Assembly: GCA_051000755.1 (NCBI GenBank)
Contig: JBPCNZ010000066.1
Location: forward strand, 1 to 36,308
Source: JALZAH01 sp051000755
GTDB lineage: Bacteria; Actinomycetota; Acidimicrobiia; Acidimicrobiales; Palsa-688
Direction: 5' to 3'
DNA length: 36,308 bases
The translations under genes were made by a program, and so were the position numbers. The notes beneath the pieces are model-generated. The model was not told the DNA's origin, did not search any database, and saw nothing but the letters and a program-made list of their open reading frames with translations. Of the stretch, positions 29,548 to 36,109 are shown in pieces. How positions within the stretch are numbered: position 1 is the stretch's first letter; each line of letters opens with the position of its first letter.

Positions 29548-30696
29548 GTGAGTCGCTGCGACTACCCAGTCCGCCTGGCGAACGGCGATGGTGATGTGCT
29601 CTCGGTGCGTTGCGGCTGCTCGGATCGAGCGATGTGCCGGGGCTGTGCAGAGCTGTACCGAGGCGACGTGCGCACCCTCGTTCGCGAGGGCCTCGGGTCG
29701 GGACCGGCCACCTTCATCACCTTCACTGGCCCCGGCGCCGAGGAGTTCGGACGGGTCCATTCCCTGCGTGTCGATCACGGCCGGGCGCGGCGGTGCTCAT
29801 GCGGGCGGACCCATAGCGCCGGGGACCTGATCCTCGGCACCCCCCTGCATCCCGAGCGGTACCGCTACGACCGGGTTGCCGAGTGGAACGCACATTCCCG
29901 TCGACTGCTGACCGTCGTCATGGGCAAGGTCGCTCGGCTGGTGGGCCGCAAGCTTGAATGGGTCGCCGTACTCGAGCCCCAAGGCCGCGGGGTCGGCCAC
30001 TGGCACGTCCTCGTGCGAGGGGTGATCCCTGCCTACCTGGTCCAGGTGGCCGTGCGGGGCGGGACCAACCGGCGCACCGGGCGGTGCATCGCCCGTACCC
30101 ACCACGCCGGCTTCAGCTTCGGAGAGCGCCTGGACGTGCAGCCCATCCTTTCCGAGGAGGGCGCCGGGCGAGCGAGTCGATACTTGAGCAAGTACCTCTC
30201 CAAGACGGCCGGCTCCGGCGGACCCGGCGGTGAGCTGCCAACGGTGGTGGTCGAGCACTGGACTCGGCTCGCTGGCGCTGCTCGCCGGGTGGCCGGCGGA
30301 TGCTCGTGCGCCACTACTGAGCGGCGGGTGGACATCGACGAAGAGACAGGCGAGGTGACCGAGGTCTGCGAGCGCCACCCCCGCCCCCATGGGCTGCTCC
30401 CCCCCGCCATCCTCGAACGGATGGCCCCTTGGGGCGGGGACCGCTGCCCCCGCCTGCGCCGAGTTGTCCGTCAAGGTGGTCATACGGGACGGCCCGTGGG
30501 ACGCACCCGAGGATGGGGCGTGTCGCTCAGCGACCTGCGGACACGACGCCGGGAGCACATGGGCGCAAAGGAGGAGCCGGATGAATCAAGCGAGGTGGTC
30601 TGGCGCTACATCGGACGGGGCTACGGCCCCGAGGGCCTGAGCATCTTCGACATCGAGGCGTACGCTTCTCTCGGTGGCTTATCGCCACCAGACTGA
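29548..30696 (+). CDS. rolling-circle replication initiator, RepSA-like HUH endonuclease
   Basis: The 382-residue protein (GTG start) begins with a cysteine-rich block (VRCGCSDRAMCRGCAELYR) and a second one (RCSCGRTHSAGDLILGTPLHP), likely zinc binding. GVGHWHVLVRG then gives the HUH motif (His151, His153). RYLSKYLSKTAG near 211-221 supplies the nucleophile tyrosine and lysine motif of the RepSA group used by pSAM2 and related actinomycete elements. It would nick the double-strand origin and start rolling-circle copying of the excised circle. It is the first gene after the tRNA-Ala fragment. Confidence 0.82.
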   Translation: MSRCDYPVRLANGDGDVLSVRCGCSDRAMCRGCAELYRGDVRTLVREGLGSGPATFITFTGPGAEEFGRVHSLRVDHGRARRCSCGRTHSAGDLILGTPLHPERYRYDRVAEWNAHSRRLLTVVMGKVARLVGRKLEWVAVLEPQGRGVGHWHVLVRGVIPAYLVQVAVRGGTNRRTGRCIARTHHAGFSFGERLDVQPILSEEGAGRASRYLSKYLSKTAGSGGPGGELPTVVVEHWTRLAGAARRVAGGCSCATTERRVDIDEETGEVTEVCERHPRPHGLLPPAILERMAPWGGDRCPRLRRVVRQGGHTGRPVGRTRGWGVSLSDLRTRRREHMGAKEEPDESSEVVWRYIGRGYGPEGLSIFDIEAYASLGGLSPPD

Positions 30697-30711
30697 CGGG
30701 AGGTGCGACAG

Positions 30712-31242
30712 TTGCCCGACGAGGCAGGCGAGGATGACATGACCGGTCCTGTGCTGCCTGAAGGTCAGGCGGCGGGTCCGAACCCGTTCGAGGGGCCTGA
30801 TGACCGGCTTGACGACCGGCCTGCGGCGATCGTGTTCCTGGCCAACATCAAGCGGGAGCTCCCGCGGTTGGAGCGGCTGCTCAACCACGACCCGAAGTGG
30901 CGCTACGAGGACCACGTGTACCGCTTCTGGCACCAGAGCTGCAAGGTGTTCTGGATTCAGGAGGAGACGGTGGCCTTCGCTGAAGCGCTCGGCGGCCTGC
31001 ATCCTCACGGCGGTCCCCTCGATCAATGGTTCGTCGAGATCGTGACGGCTGGTACCGGGCGAACCTTTGTCATGGAGGACAACCAGCACTGGACCGAGCG
31101 GACCCTCCCCATGCTCGAAGCGTTCTTCCACGCCCGGTTCTTCGTCGAGATGGCCGTGAACTACGGCCGGCAACTCGATCAGCCTCCTGCGGTCCTGCCC
31201 TCCGGGTGGGCGGCGCTCCTCAGCCTCTACGGCCTGCGCTGA
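30712..31242 (+). CDS. conserved-looking hypothetical protein downstream of rep
   Basis: The protein has about 176 residues and no recognised domain. The central part is rich in aromatic residues and charged helices (AAIVFLANIKRELPRLERLL, HVYRFWHQSCKVFWIQEETVAFAEAL, FHARFFVEMAVNYGRQLDQPPAVLPSGWAALLSLYGLR). There is no signal peptide or membrane segment. The start is uncertain: TTG 30712 has GGGAGG eight bases upstream, ATG 30739 has GGCGAGG, and GTG 30703 has no suitable site. It follows rep by 15 bp, so it is probably co-transcribed with it. Confidence 0.7.
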   Translation: MPDEAGEDDMTGPVLPEGQAAGPNPFEGPDDRLDDRPAAIVFLANIKRELPRLERLLNHDPKWRYEDHVYRFWHQSCKVFWIQEETVAFAEALGGLHPHGGPLDQWFVEIVTAGTGRTFVMEDNQHWTERTLPMLEAFFHARFFVEMAVNYGRQLDQPPAVLPSGWAALLSLYGLR

Positions 31243-31480
31243 CCTGCCGGAGTCGCTCGTGCCCGGCGGGGCGGTAGCGGTCTCGGGTTGCTGAGGTCTT
31301 GAGGTGGAGGCGGCGGGCGATCTCATCCCGCGTCTCCCCGGCATCACGGACCACGTATCGGGTGGTCTCCTTCACGGCGACCTTGGCGGCGTAGAGGGCC
31401 TTCAGCGCCGTCGTAGGGTCGGCGGCGACTTGGTGGTGAGCGTCGTCCGTCTCCCACCGGATGAGCCCGCGCACGGCCAT
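31220..31480 (-). CDS. small protein with HTH-like C-terminus, possibly part of a frameshifted gene
   Basis: The 86 residues begin MAVRGLIRWETDDAHHQ. AALKALYAAKVAVKE-like helices follow, then a segment DAGETRDEIARRLHLKTSATRDRY that resembles a helix-turn-helix. GAGAGG stands six bases before the ATG. The preceding frame (31344-31598) reads like protein up to about the same place where this one becomes protein-like, so the two may be one gene with a frameshift near 31485. Its 3' end overlaps the end of the hypothetical gene on the other strand by 23 bp. Confidence 0.4.
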   Translation of the reverse strand: MAVRGLIRWETDDAHHQVAADPTTALKALYAAKVAVKETTRYVVRDAGETRDEIARRLHLKTSATRDRYRPAGHERLRQVSAGRRG

Positions 31481-31598
31481 CCGTGACCTCTCGCAGGTAC
31501 AGCACCAGTGAGCACCCAAGACGCTGGTCCTCGGTACGGGTACCCGACATCCGAGGCAGGTTGCCGGGCTTGCTCAGCATCTCGTCGTAAACGTCCAC
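31344..31598 (-). CDS. small ORF, N-terminal part of a possible frameshifted gene
   Basis: The frame starts at GTG 31598 with GAAGGAG at a good distance and reads DVYDEMLSKPGNLPRMSG, then QRLGCSLVLYLREVTDG. After that it becomes arginine- and proline-rich shadow sequence. The protein-like part stops where the -strand frame ending at 31220 becomes protein-like. A frameshift is a reasonable explanation, as is a pair of overlapping small genes. I recognise no family. Confidence 0.35.
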   Translation of the reverse strand: MDVYDEMLSKPGNLPRMSGTRTEDQRLGCSLVLYLREVTDGRARAHPVGDGRRSPPSRRRPYDGAEGPLRRQGRREGDHPIRGP

Positions 31599-31621
31599 GA
31601 CCAGCTCCTTCGTGTGGTGGC

Positions 31622-31663
31622 GATTGGATTGGTCCACGCCAATCGAGGTGCGTCCTCGATTGG
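31622..31663. promoter_or_regulatory. nested inverted repeats with four CCAATC boxes
   Basis: CCAATCGAGG (31639-31648) and CCTCGATTGG (31654-31663) form a perfect 10-bp inverted repeat with a 5-nt loop. GATTGG also occurs at 31622-31627 and 31627-31632, and the latter can pair instead with CCAATC at 31639-31644. The cluster lies 24-65 bp upstream of the GTG at 31598. It could be an operator for that minus-strand gene or a nick site for the replication protein. Confidence 0.5.
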
Positions 31664-31688
31664 CTGAAAAGCCTGTGCTGCGACGGAG

Positions 31689-31766
31689 TGGTGGGGTCAA
31701 GGGTCTGCCCGCAGGGTCGGGAGAACCGAAGCGCAGCGGAGGCTCGGACCGCCCTTGACGCCACCA
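31689..31766. other. long imperfect inverted repeat in a gap between genes
   Basis: TGGTGGGGTCAAGGG (31689-31703) pairs with CCCTTGACGCCACCA (31752-31766) with one mismatch in 15. The 48-bp interval can fold further through GGTC...GACC arms. It lies between two minus-strand small genes and has no T-run. Candidate roles are a single-strand origin of rolling-circle replication, a transfer origin, or a bidirectional terminator. Confidence 0.45.
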
Positions 31767-31803
31767 TGGAGCCGTGGCACATCGTGAGTGAGCAAGGTGG
31801 TCG

Positions 31804-32046
31804 TTAGCGGACCTCGTGTTTGGAGAGGTCGGCAGCCTCTAGGCCCATGAGGAATCCCATGCAGAGGAGAGCGAGGTGGTTGTTTCGGGCGTTGCCCTCG
31901 AATTGTGACGCGATGTATGTCAGTACCTCTTCGAGGTCGTCTCGGCTGAGGCCATGGGCGGCGCAGAGCAAGTCAGGGCCGCCGGTCGCGTGCTGGGCCA
32001 TGACGGCGATGGCAGCGTCGGTGATGAGGTCGATGTCCATTTCCAT
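31804..32046 (-). CDS. small acidic helical protein of unknown function
   Basis: From ATG 32046 the product has 80 residues: MEMDIDLITDAAIAVMAQHA, then LLCAAHGLSRDDLEEVLTYIASQFEGNARNNHLALLCMGFLMGLEAA in segments, with mainly helical character. AAAGGAAC precedes the ATG; a second ATG lies six bases on. The open frame extends to 32220, but the added part is basic and proline-rich and contains the two leader hairpins. It is transcribed divergently from the HTH gene at 32329 and may belong to the element's regulatory pair. I recognise no family. Confidence 0.65.
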   Translation of the reverse strand: MEMDIDLITDAAIAVMAQHATGGPDLLCAAHGLSRDDLEEVLTYIASQFEGNARNNHLALLCMGFLMGLEAADLSKHEVR

Positions 32047-32114
32047 TGATGGGTTCCTTTTGTCGTCTGGTGGTGGTGGTGACGGCCGGGTGCCGGCGGA
32101 GGGGGTGGGCCGGA

Positions 32115-32192
32115 GCCCCGAAGGGGCGGAGGTCCAGCAGAGCAACCCTAGGACCCGGCAGGGAGGCCGGTGGCGGCGCCGAAGGCGCCGCC
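32115..32192 (-). promoter_or_regulatory. two GC hairpins in the leader of the small minus-strand gene
   Basis: GCCCC-GAA-GGGGC (32115-32127) and GGCGGCGCC-GAA-GGCGCCGCC (32172-32192) are perfect inverted repeats with the same three-base loop. On the minus strand they lie between the divergent promoter region and the ATG at 32046, so they could attenuate that transcript. The larger one is followed on the plus strand by TCTTGTT and could also stop readthrough toward the HTH operon. Confidence 0.45.
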
Positions 32193-32245
32193 TCTTGTTG
32201 AGTGTGGGGCACAACGTCACACATTAGCCGCGTCAACCGACCATA

Positions 32246-32302
32246 GTCACTCTGACGTAGGGCGCAACGTGGTACGGTGATTGTGATCATCGTCAGAGTG
32301 AC
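32246..32302. promoter_or_regulatory. divergent promoter/operator with a 12-bp inverted repeat
   Basis: GTCACTCTGACG (32246-32257) and CGTCAGAGTGAC (32291-32302) are perfect complements 33 bp apart. Between them a TACGGT hexamer (32273-32278) could be the -10 of the HTH operon, with the left arm over its -35. The right arm would lie just past the transcription start, 27 bp before the ATG at 32329. This is the geometry of a repressor operator, possibly one bound by the HTH protein itself. Confidence 0.6.
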
Positions 32303-32328
32303 GGTGATCGCAAACGAGGAGGACCGAG

Positions 32329-32970
32329 ATGGAGATGCTCAGTAGGGCCGAAGCGATGCGACGGGCGGAGGTGACGCCCGAGCGCCTTTACCGGCTGGTT
32401 GCGGGCAGGGTGATCGGCGTGGACCAGGTGGCGAGTCGGCAGGTCTATCGAGAGGACGACATCGACTGGCTGCGAGCCGTCCCAGTGGTGGACCGCCGTA
32501 GCGGGCCGCTGGCACTGGTCGTGCGGATGGACGCGCCGTCCTGGTTAGAGGAGACGGAGCTGACGGACACATCCGAGACTCGTGGTTTGCCTGGGGCGCC
32601 GACGCTCTGGCGGCGTGTAGCCGGCTGGGAGTGGGGGATGACGGCCCTGGAGGAGGAGCGGGCGTGTACCGCATGGTGGCCGGAGGATGTAGCGGCCCCA
32701 GTCCCGACGGGGACGCCTCTGGTGGCGACGCTCGGCGGCCTGGTCGTCGCGCACTGGGTCATCGATGGGCCTGCGGACGAGGTGCAGATGGAGCGGACGA
32801 CCCCCACCGGAGGCCGGTGGGCGCAGCGGCGGGTGCGCTATGCCGTGCGCCCACCCGAGGAACTCGACAGGTTCGGGGTGGGCCGAGTCGTCGACGCCGA
32901 GCAAGACCCCTCGCTGGCGCGGTGGGTCGCGACCGAGCGGGGCCTCCTGGTGGAGGTGATCGGGCGATGA
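32329..32970 (+). CDS. HTH protein with unknown C-terminal domain, likely element regulator or excision factor
   Basis: The 213-residue protein starts with an excisionase/MerR-like winged helix: MLSRAEAMRRAEVTPERLYRLV (about residues 3-24), then QVYREDDIDWLRAVPVV. The rest, with a WEWGMTALEEERACTAWWPE stretch and several beta strands, matches nothing I know. GAGGAGG stands before the ATG. It is first in an operon whose members overlap by ATGA, followed by an unknown protein, a translocase and an integrase. The upstream inverted repeat suggests autoregulation. It is longer than ordinary Xis proteins, so regulator and excision factor are both open. Confidence 0.7.
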   Translation: MEMLSRAEAMRRAEVTPERLYRLVAGRVIGVDQVASRQVYREDDIDWLRAVPVVDRRSGPLALVVRMDAPSWLEETELTDTSETRGLPGAPTLWRRVAGWEWGMTALEEERACTAWWPEDVAAPVPTGTPLVATLGGLVVAHWVIDGPADEVQMERTTPTGGRWAQRRVRYAVRPPEELDRFGVGRVVDAEQDPSLARWVATERGLLVEVIGR

Positions 32971-33353
32971 GCGCTACGAGGATGCCCATAGCCACTACCT
33001 GCGGCGAGGGCGAGGTGTGGGGACTGTCCTGCATTGGCTTGGGGGAAAGTCCCCGACCTCGGGAGAAGCAGTCGCCTGACGGGCGGGCCACGTTCACGAC
33101 TGGGTGCGTTCTCCGGGTGGCAGCGGCCGATGGGACGATTCGTGCGCAGAAAGCGGCATCGATCAACGTCATCGAGGCGGCAGCCGTGTACGAAGCTGGA
33201 ACGGCGTACGTCGGCCAGGGCCTGTGTTGGGTGACCCCTTACACCCCGGACGGAGGGCGATCGACGCTCAGTATCCTTGTGGAGCGCCTGGTACCCGAGG
33301 CGGAGGGTCAGGCAGTCGTGTCCTCACGACGGCGTTCTGAGCCAAGCGGGTGA
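32967..33353 (+). CDS. hypothetical protein of the transfer operon
   Basis: The 128-residue protein starts at an ATG that overlaps the previous stop (ATGA) and ends within the GTGATG start of the translocase gene. The body reads as beta-rich (FTTGCVLRVAAADGTIRAQKAASINV, YVGQGLCWVTPYTPDGGRSTLSILVERLV, in segments under one domain). There is no signal peptide or membrane segment. I recognise no family. Its tight coupling on both sides suggests a role in regulation, replication or transfer of the element. Confidence 0.75.
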   Translation: MSATRMPIATTCGEGEVWGLSCIGLGESPRPREKQSPDGRATFTTGCVLRVAAADGTIRAQKAASINVIEAAAVYEAGTAYVGQGLCWVTPYTPDGGRSTLSILVERLVPEAEGQAVVSSRRRSEPSG

Positions 33354-34627
33354 TGCTGCCGCTGGCGGTGCGGGCGGGCCGGGCCTGGTGGCAGTCCCAA
33401 CTCGCTCACCGGGTGACGATTGTCTTGCTTTGGCTCGTTCTATTCCAGCACAGCAGCACGAACTCGGGCCGGGGCGCGCTGATGTTGGTGGCGGTCGGGG
33501 CGCTCGGGGTGATGTTCTGGCGCCGAGGTGGTCGCGGCGGGCGCGGTGGGGAAGCGGTTCGGGGGTGGTGGTATCGACGGCTGTGGCGTGAGCAAGCAGG
33601 GGCCCTTGGCTTAGCCGGGCCAGACGGTGAGCCGGGTCGGGTCATGCGTGTCGTGGGCGACTGCTGGGGGACGACTGTCACTTACCGGCTTGTGCCAGGG
33701 CAGGGACCAGCCGCCTTCGAGGTACGGGCGGATGAGCTGGCCCATGCCATGGGTGCTCTCTCAACGCGGGTATGGTCAGCGGCTCCGGGCCAGGTATCGG
33801 TGCGCTATTTAAGAGGCGATCCGTTGGCCGCGGTGGGTTCGATTCCGTGGCCGTTGCTTAGCGAGCCAAACTGGGACCTGGCCTCCCCGGTGCCTTACGG
33901 GATGGGTGAGGACGGTCAGGTCGTCACCGTGCCGTTGTTCCAGAGTTCGGTGCTCCTGGCAGGGTCGCCGGGGGCGGGCAAGAGCGCGGCCCTCTACCTG
34001 TTCGTGTTGGCGGCCGCGCTTGATCCGAGCGTGCGGCTGCACATCATTGATGCGAAAGGCGGCGTCGAGTTGGGTCTCGTAGAGGAGCGCGCGGAGCGGA
34101 TGGCCACCGGCTTGACCGAAGCCCTTCAGGTGATCGAGGACGCCCTGGCAGAGGTGAGCCGGCGCTACGAGGTGCTCCGGGAACAGGGTTTACGGAAGGT
34201 CCAGCACGGGGACCCGTCGATGCCGCCGCTTGTGTTGGTGGTCGACGAGCTGGCGGAAGTGACGGGCACTGGTTCGAAGGAAGCGAAGCAAGCAGGTGAG
34301 GCGTTGCGGCGTCTGGTGGCTCTGGGGAGGGCGGCGTCGGTGAGCGTGATAGCTGCGACACAGAAGCCGTCGAGCGATGTTGTGCCAACGGGGCTCCGGG
34401 ACCTGTTCGCTGCGCGGATAGCACTCCGCTGCGGCATGCGGGGCCAGGCCGAGACGATCGCCCCGGAGGTCGCGAGTGAGCTGACGGCGATCCCGGCGGC
34501 AGAGCCGGGCACCGGCTACCTGGTGGACGAGTCGGGGCAGTGGCAACGTTGCCGGAGTTGGTATCTTGACGACGAAACGGTACGCCAAGTGGTGGCCCGC
34601 AGCGGGCGAGGGCGACCACGCGCATGA
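33353..34627 (+). CDS. FtsK/SpoIIIE-family DNA translocase, TraSA-like
   Basis: The 424-residue protein has two N-terminal hydrophobic segments (about 20-33, VTIVLLWLVLFQ, and 41-55, LMLVAVGALGVMFW). A basic stretch and a linker domain follow. The motor domain has Walker A LLAGSPGAGKSAALY (Lys near 210), Walker B LVLVVDELAEV (near 297), and GRAASVSVIAATQKPSSDVVP as the following conserved motif. This matches the TraB/TraSA translocases that move double-stranded DNA between actinomycete cells. The start is GTG 33350 or ATG 33353, overlapping the upstream stop; its own stop overlaps the integrase ATG. Confidence 0.87.
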   Translation: MLPLAVRAGRAWWQSQLAHRVTIVLLWLVLFQHSSTNSGRGALMLVAVGALGVMFWRRGGRGGRGGEAVRGWWYRRLWREQAGALGLAGPDGEPGRVMRVVGDCWGTTVTYRLVPGQGPAAFEVRADELAHAMGALSTRVWSAAPGQVSVRYLRGDPLAAVGSIPWPLLSEPNWDLASPVPYGMGEDGQVVTVPLFQSSVLLAGSPGAGKSAALYLFVLAAALDPSVRLHIIDAKGGVELGLVEERAERMATGLTEALQVIEDALAEVSRRYEVLREQGLRKVQHGDPSMPPLVLVVDELAEVTGTGSKEAKQAGEALRRLVALGRAASVSVIAATQKPSSDVVPTGLRDLFAARIALRCGMRGQAETIAPEVASELTAIPAAEPGTGYLVDESGQWQRCRSWYLDDETVRQVVARSGRGRPRA

Positions 34628-35550
34628 CGGTGCCGACCTTGGCTGAGTATGGTCGGGCATGGCTGGCCGCGGTGCGGCATTCGCTGCGTCCCGCCAGCTA
34701 TGAGGACTACCGCTACCGGTTGAACAAGCTGATCTGCCCCAGGCTCGGGACGATACGGCTCGATGAGGTCACCGTTCCCGTGGTGCGGAGCTGGCTGGGG
34801 GAGTTGGGCAAGGTTGCCGCGCCCTCGACGACGGCGAAGGCGTACACCTTGTTGTGCCGGCTGATGGTGATGGCAGCTGAGGAGGGCCTGACTCCTGTGG
34901 GCCATCGGTGGCGGGTGGCTGGTGCCGGCCGACCCCGCTACGGCGCACGTCCGTATATCGACCTGGACCAGGTGCATGACCTCGCTCGGGCTTGCGGGAC
35001 TCGTTACGAGGTAATGGCACTTCTCGCCGTGTATGGCCCACTGCGCTTCGGCGAGGTCGCTGGATTGCGCCGTCAGGACATTACCCCGCCGGGGCTTTAC
35101 GAGCTGGTGACCATCTCGGCTGCGCTCGACGACCGGACAGGCCGAAGGGTCGAGCCGAAGACGAGGAGCGCCAGGCGGACGCTGAGTATGCCCCGCTTTA
35201 TGAGCAACCTTCTTGCTCGGCAGCTTCGCTTCTACGCGGGCACCTCGCCGGATAGCTTGCTTTTCACTTCTCCTGAGGGTGAGCGGCTGCGACGGTCGAA
35301 CTTCAACCGGCGGGTCTGGCAGCCCGCCGTGGAGACCTGTGGGCTCGAAGGGCTGCACTTCCATGACCTCCGACACGCCGGAGGGACGGCCATGGCGGCT
35401 AGCGGTGCGGCGCCGATGCGGGTGCTCATGGCTCGGCTCGGCCACGCCAGTTCCAAGGCGACTGAGCACTACCTACGGCTGGCTGCCGGAGGCGACGAGG
35501 CCCTCGCCGCACGGCTCGAAGAGATCAACACAGAGCGCGGTCGGGCATGA
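34624..35550 (+). CDS. second tyrosine recombinase, integrase of the nested element
   Basis: The 308-residue protein has a core-binding domain (TLAEYGRAWLAAVRHSLRPASYEDYRYRLN onward, residues 5-90). The catalytic domain has Arg141 in GPLRFGEVAGLRRQD, a Lys in EPKTRSARRTL, HDLRH (His247, Arg250), LGHASSKATEHYLRL with the second His, and Tyr283. All six catalytic positions are present. It is translationally coupled to the translocase by ATGA and lies 43 bp from the right copy of the tRNA-Ala core repeat, the usual int-att arrangement. Its sequence is clearly different from the integrase at 21002. Confidence 0.92.
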   Translation: MTVPTLAEYGRAWLAAVRHSLRPASYEDYRYRLNKLICPRLGTIRLDEVTVPVVRSWLGELGKVAAPSTTAKAYTLLCRLMVMAAEEGLTPVGHRWRVAGAGRPRYGARPYIDLDQVHDLARACGTRYEVMALLAVYGPLRFGEVAGLRRQDITPPGLYELVTISAALDDRTGRRVEPKTRSARRTLSMPRFMSNLLARQLRFYAGTSPDSLLFTSPEGERLRRSNFNRRVWQPAVETCGLEGLHFHDLRHAGGTAMAASGAAPMRVLMARLGHASSKATEHYLRLAAGGDEALAARLEEINTERGRA

Positions 35551-35593
35551 TGGTGGAGGTTCAGTCTGCGAAGCGGTGTCGCTCTGCGTGGCT

Positions 35594-35615
35594 CTGCTTT
35601 GCAAGCAGGGGGTCG
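35594..35615 (+). repeat. 22-bp core repeat of the nested element, right copy
   Basis: The segment is identical to 29438-29459 and contains the anticodon arm of tRNA-Ala(TGC). The following bases do not form a T-arm or acceptor, so this is not a tRNA. It begins 43 bp after the second integrase gene. The remaining 35616-36109 holds only two small candidate ORFs, arm-site boxes and the approach to attR. Confidence 0.75.
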
Positions 35616-35703
35616 CGCCATTCGACTGCGCCGCACACGCCCTGTGGTGAGTCGCCCGCGGGGATGGTTGGGAGAAAGGCGGCACTGACGGAGGAGGGGG
35701 TTC

Positions 35704-35826
35704 GTGGATCGGGGACGGCGCCATGATTTGCGGGAGAGGCTGGCTAATCGCCCCTCCCTGGTGCCCTCCGGTGCGGGTCACGAGAGTACGGACGGCGCTT
35801 CGGGGCGGAGGTCCCGTTGGGCTTGA
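35704..35826 (+). CDS. candidate small ORF of 40 residues
   Basis: The GTG follows GGAGGAGGGGG at three bases. The product begins VDRGRRHDLRERLANRPSLV and is strongly basic. Third-position GC is somewhat lower than in the neighbours, and no family is recognisable. It is supported only by the ribosome site and by the following small ORF. Confidence 0.25.
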   Translation: MDRGRRHDLRERLANRPSLVPSGAGHESTDGASGRRSRWA

Positions 35827-35834
35827 GGGAGACC

Positions 35835-35978
35835 ATGACGGCCGTCTGCAACGAGCGGCCAACCTCGCTCGGCGGGCAAGGTCCCAGCGGCTCCGCCGGA
35901 GTTGGTGGTGCGATTGGGCGGCACCTTCATGAGGCCGTCAGGATGACCAGCGAAGTGGTGACGAAACCCAACATCTGA
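35835..35978 (+). CDS. candidate small ORF of 47 residues
   Basis: The ATG is preceded by GAGGGAG at three bases and begins eight bases after the previous small ORF. The product starts MTAVCNERPTSLGG and ends MTSEVVTKPNI. Its 3' end overlaps the right ACCCAACA pair. There is no recognisable family, and it may be chance. Confidence 0.25.
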   Translation: MTAVCNERPTSLGGQGPSGSAGVGGAIGRHLHEAVRMTSEVVTKPNI

Positions 35979-35985
35979 CCCAACA
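35966..35985. promoter_or_regulatory. putative integrase arm-type sites, right side
   Basis: ACCCAACA occurs at 35966-35973 and 35978-35985, again 12 bp apart, as in the left pair. The pair is 124 bp from the attR core. In the excised circle the two pairs would flank the core on opposite sides, the P-arm/P'-arm layout of tyrosine integrase attP sites. Confidence 0.6.
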
Positions 35986-36109
35986 AACCCATCTCACGGT
36001 GTCGCAGCACGTCCCACGTCGTCACCGACCTGCGCACGTATGCCCCCGCTGACCAGCCATAATGCGACGGAATCGAACGAAGTGGGACCGGGCGGAACGA
36101 AGCGGCACC

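Larger units (their letters stand above)
29438..35615. mobile_element. nested mini-AICE-like element, about 6.2 kb
   Basis: The segment lies between two 22-bp tRNA-Ala anticodon-arm repeats. It contains an HUH replication initiator, an FtsK/TraSA-like translocase and, as its last gene 43 bp from the right repeat, a tyrosine integrase. These are the hallmark modules of pSAM2-type actinomycete elements. A circle joined at the repeats would place the integrase next to a core followed by a complete tRNA-Ala 3' half, the form that repairs a tRNA-Ala on insertion. The interpretation is inferred; the repeats and genes are seen directly. Confidence 0.6.

Noticed and set aside
29191..29778. A minus-strand 195-codon frame containing GIRTHDPLLAKQ.
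   Set aside because: That string is the known artefact of translating a tRNA-Ala backwards, and the frame overlaps the tRNA fragment and the rep gene.
29390..36062. A 13-bp direct repeat TGACCAGCCATAA at 29390-29402 and 36050-36062, near the tRNA-Ala fragment and near attR.
   Set aside because: Roughly one or two chance 13-bp matches are expected in a segment of this size, and no further similarity flanks it.
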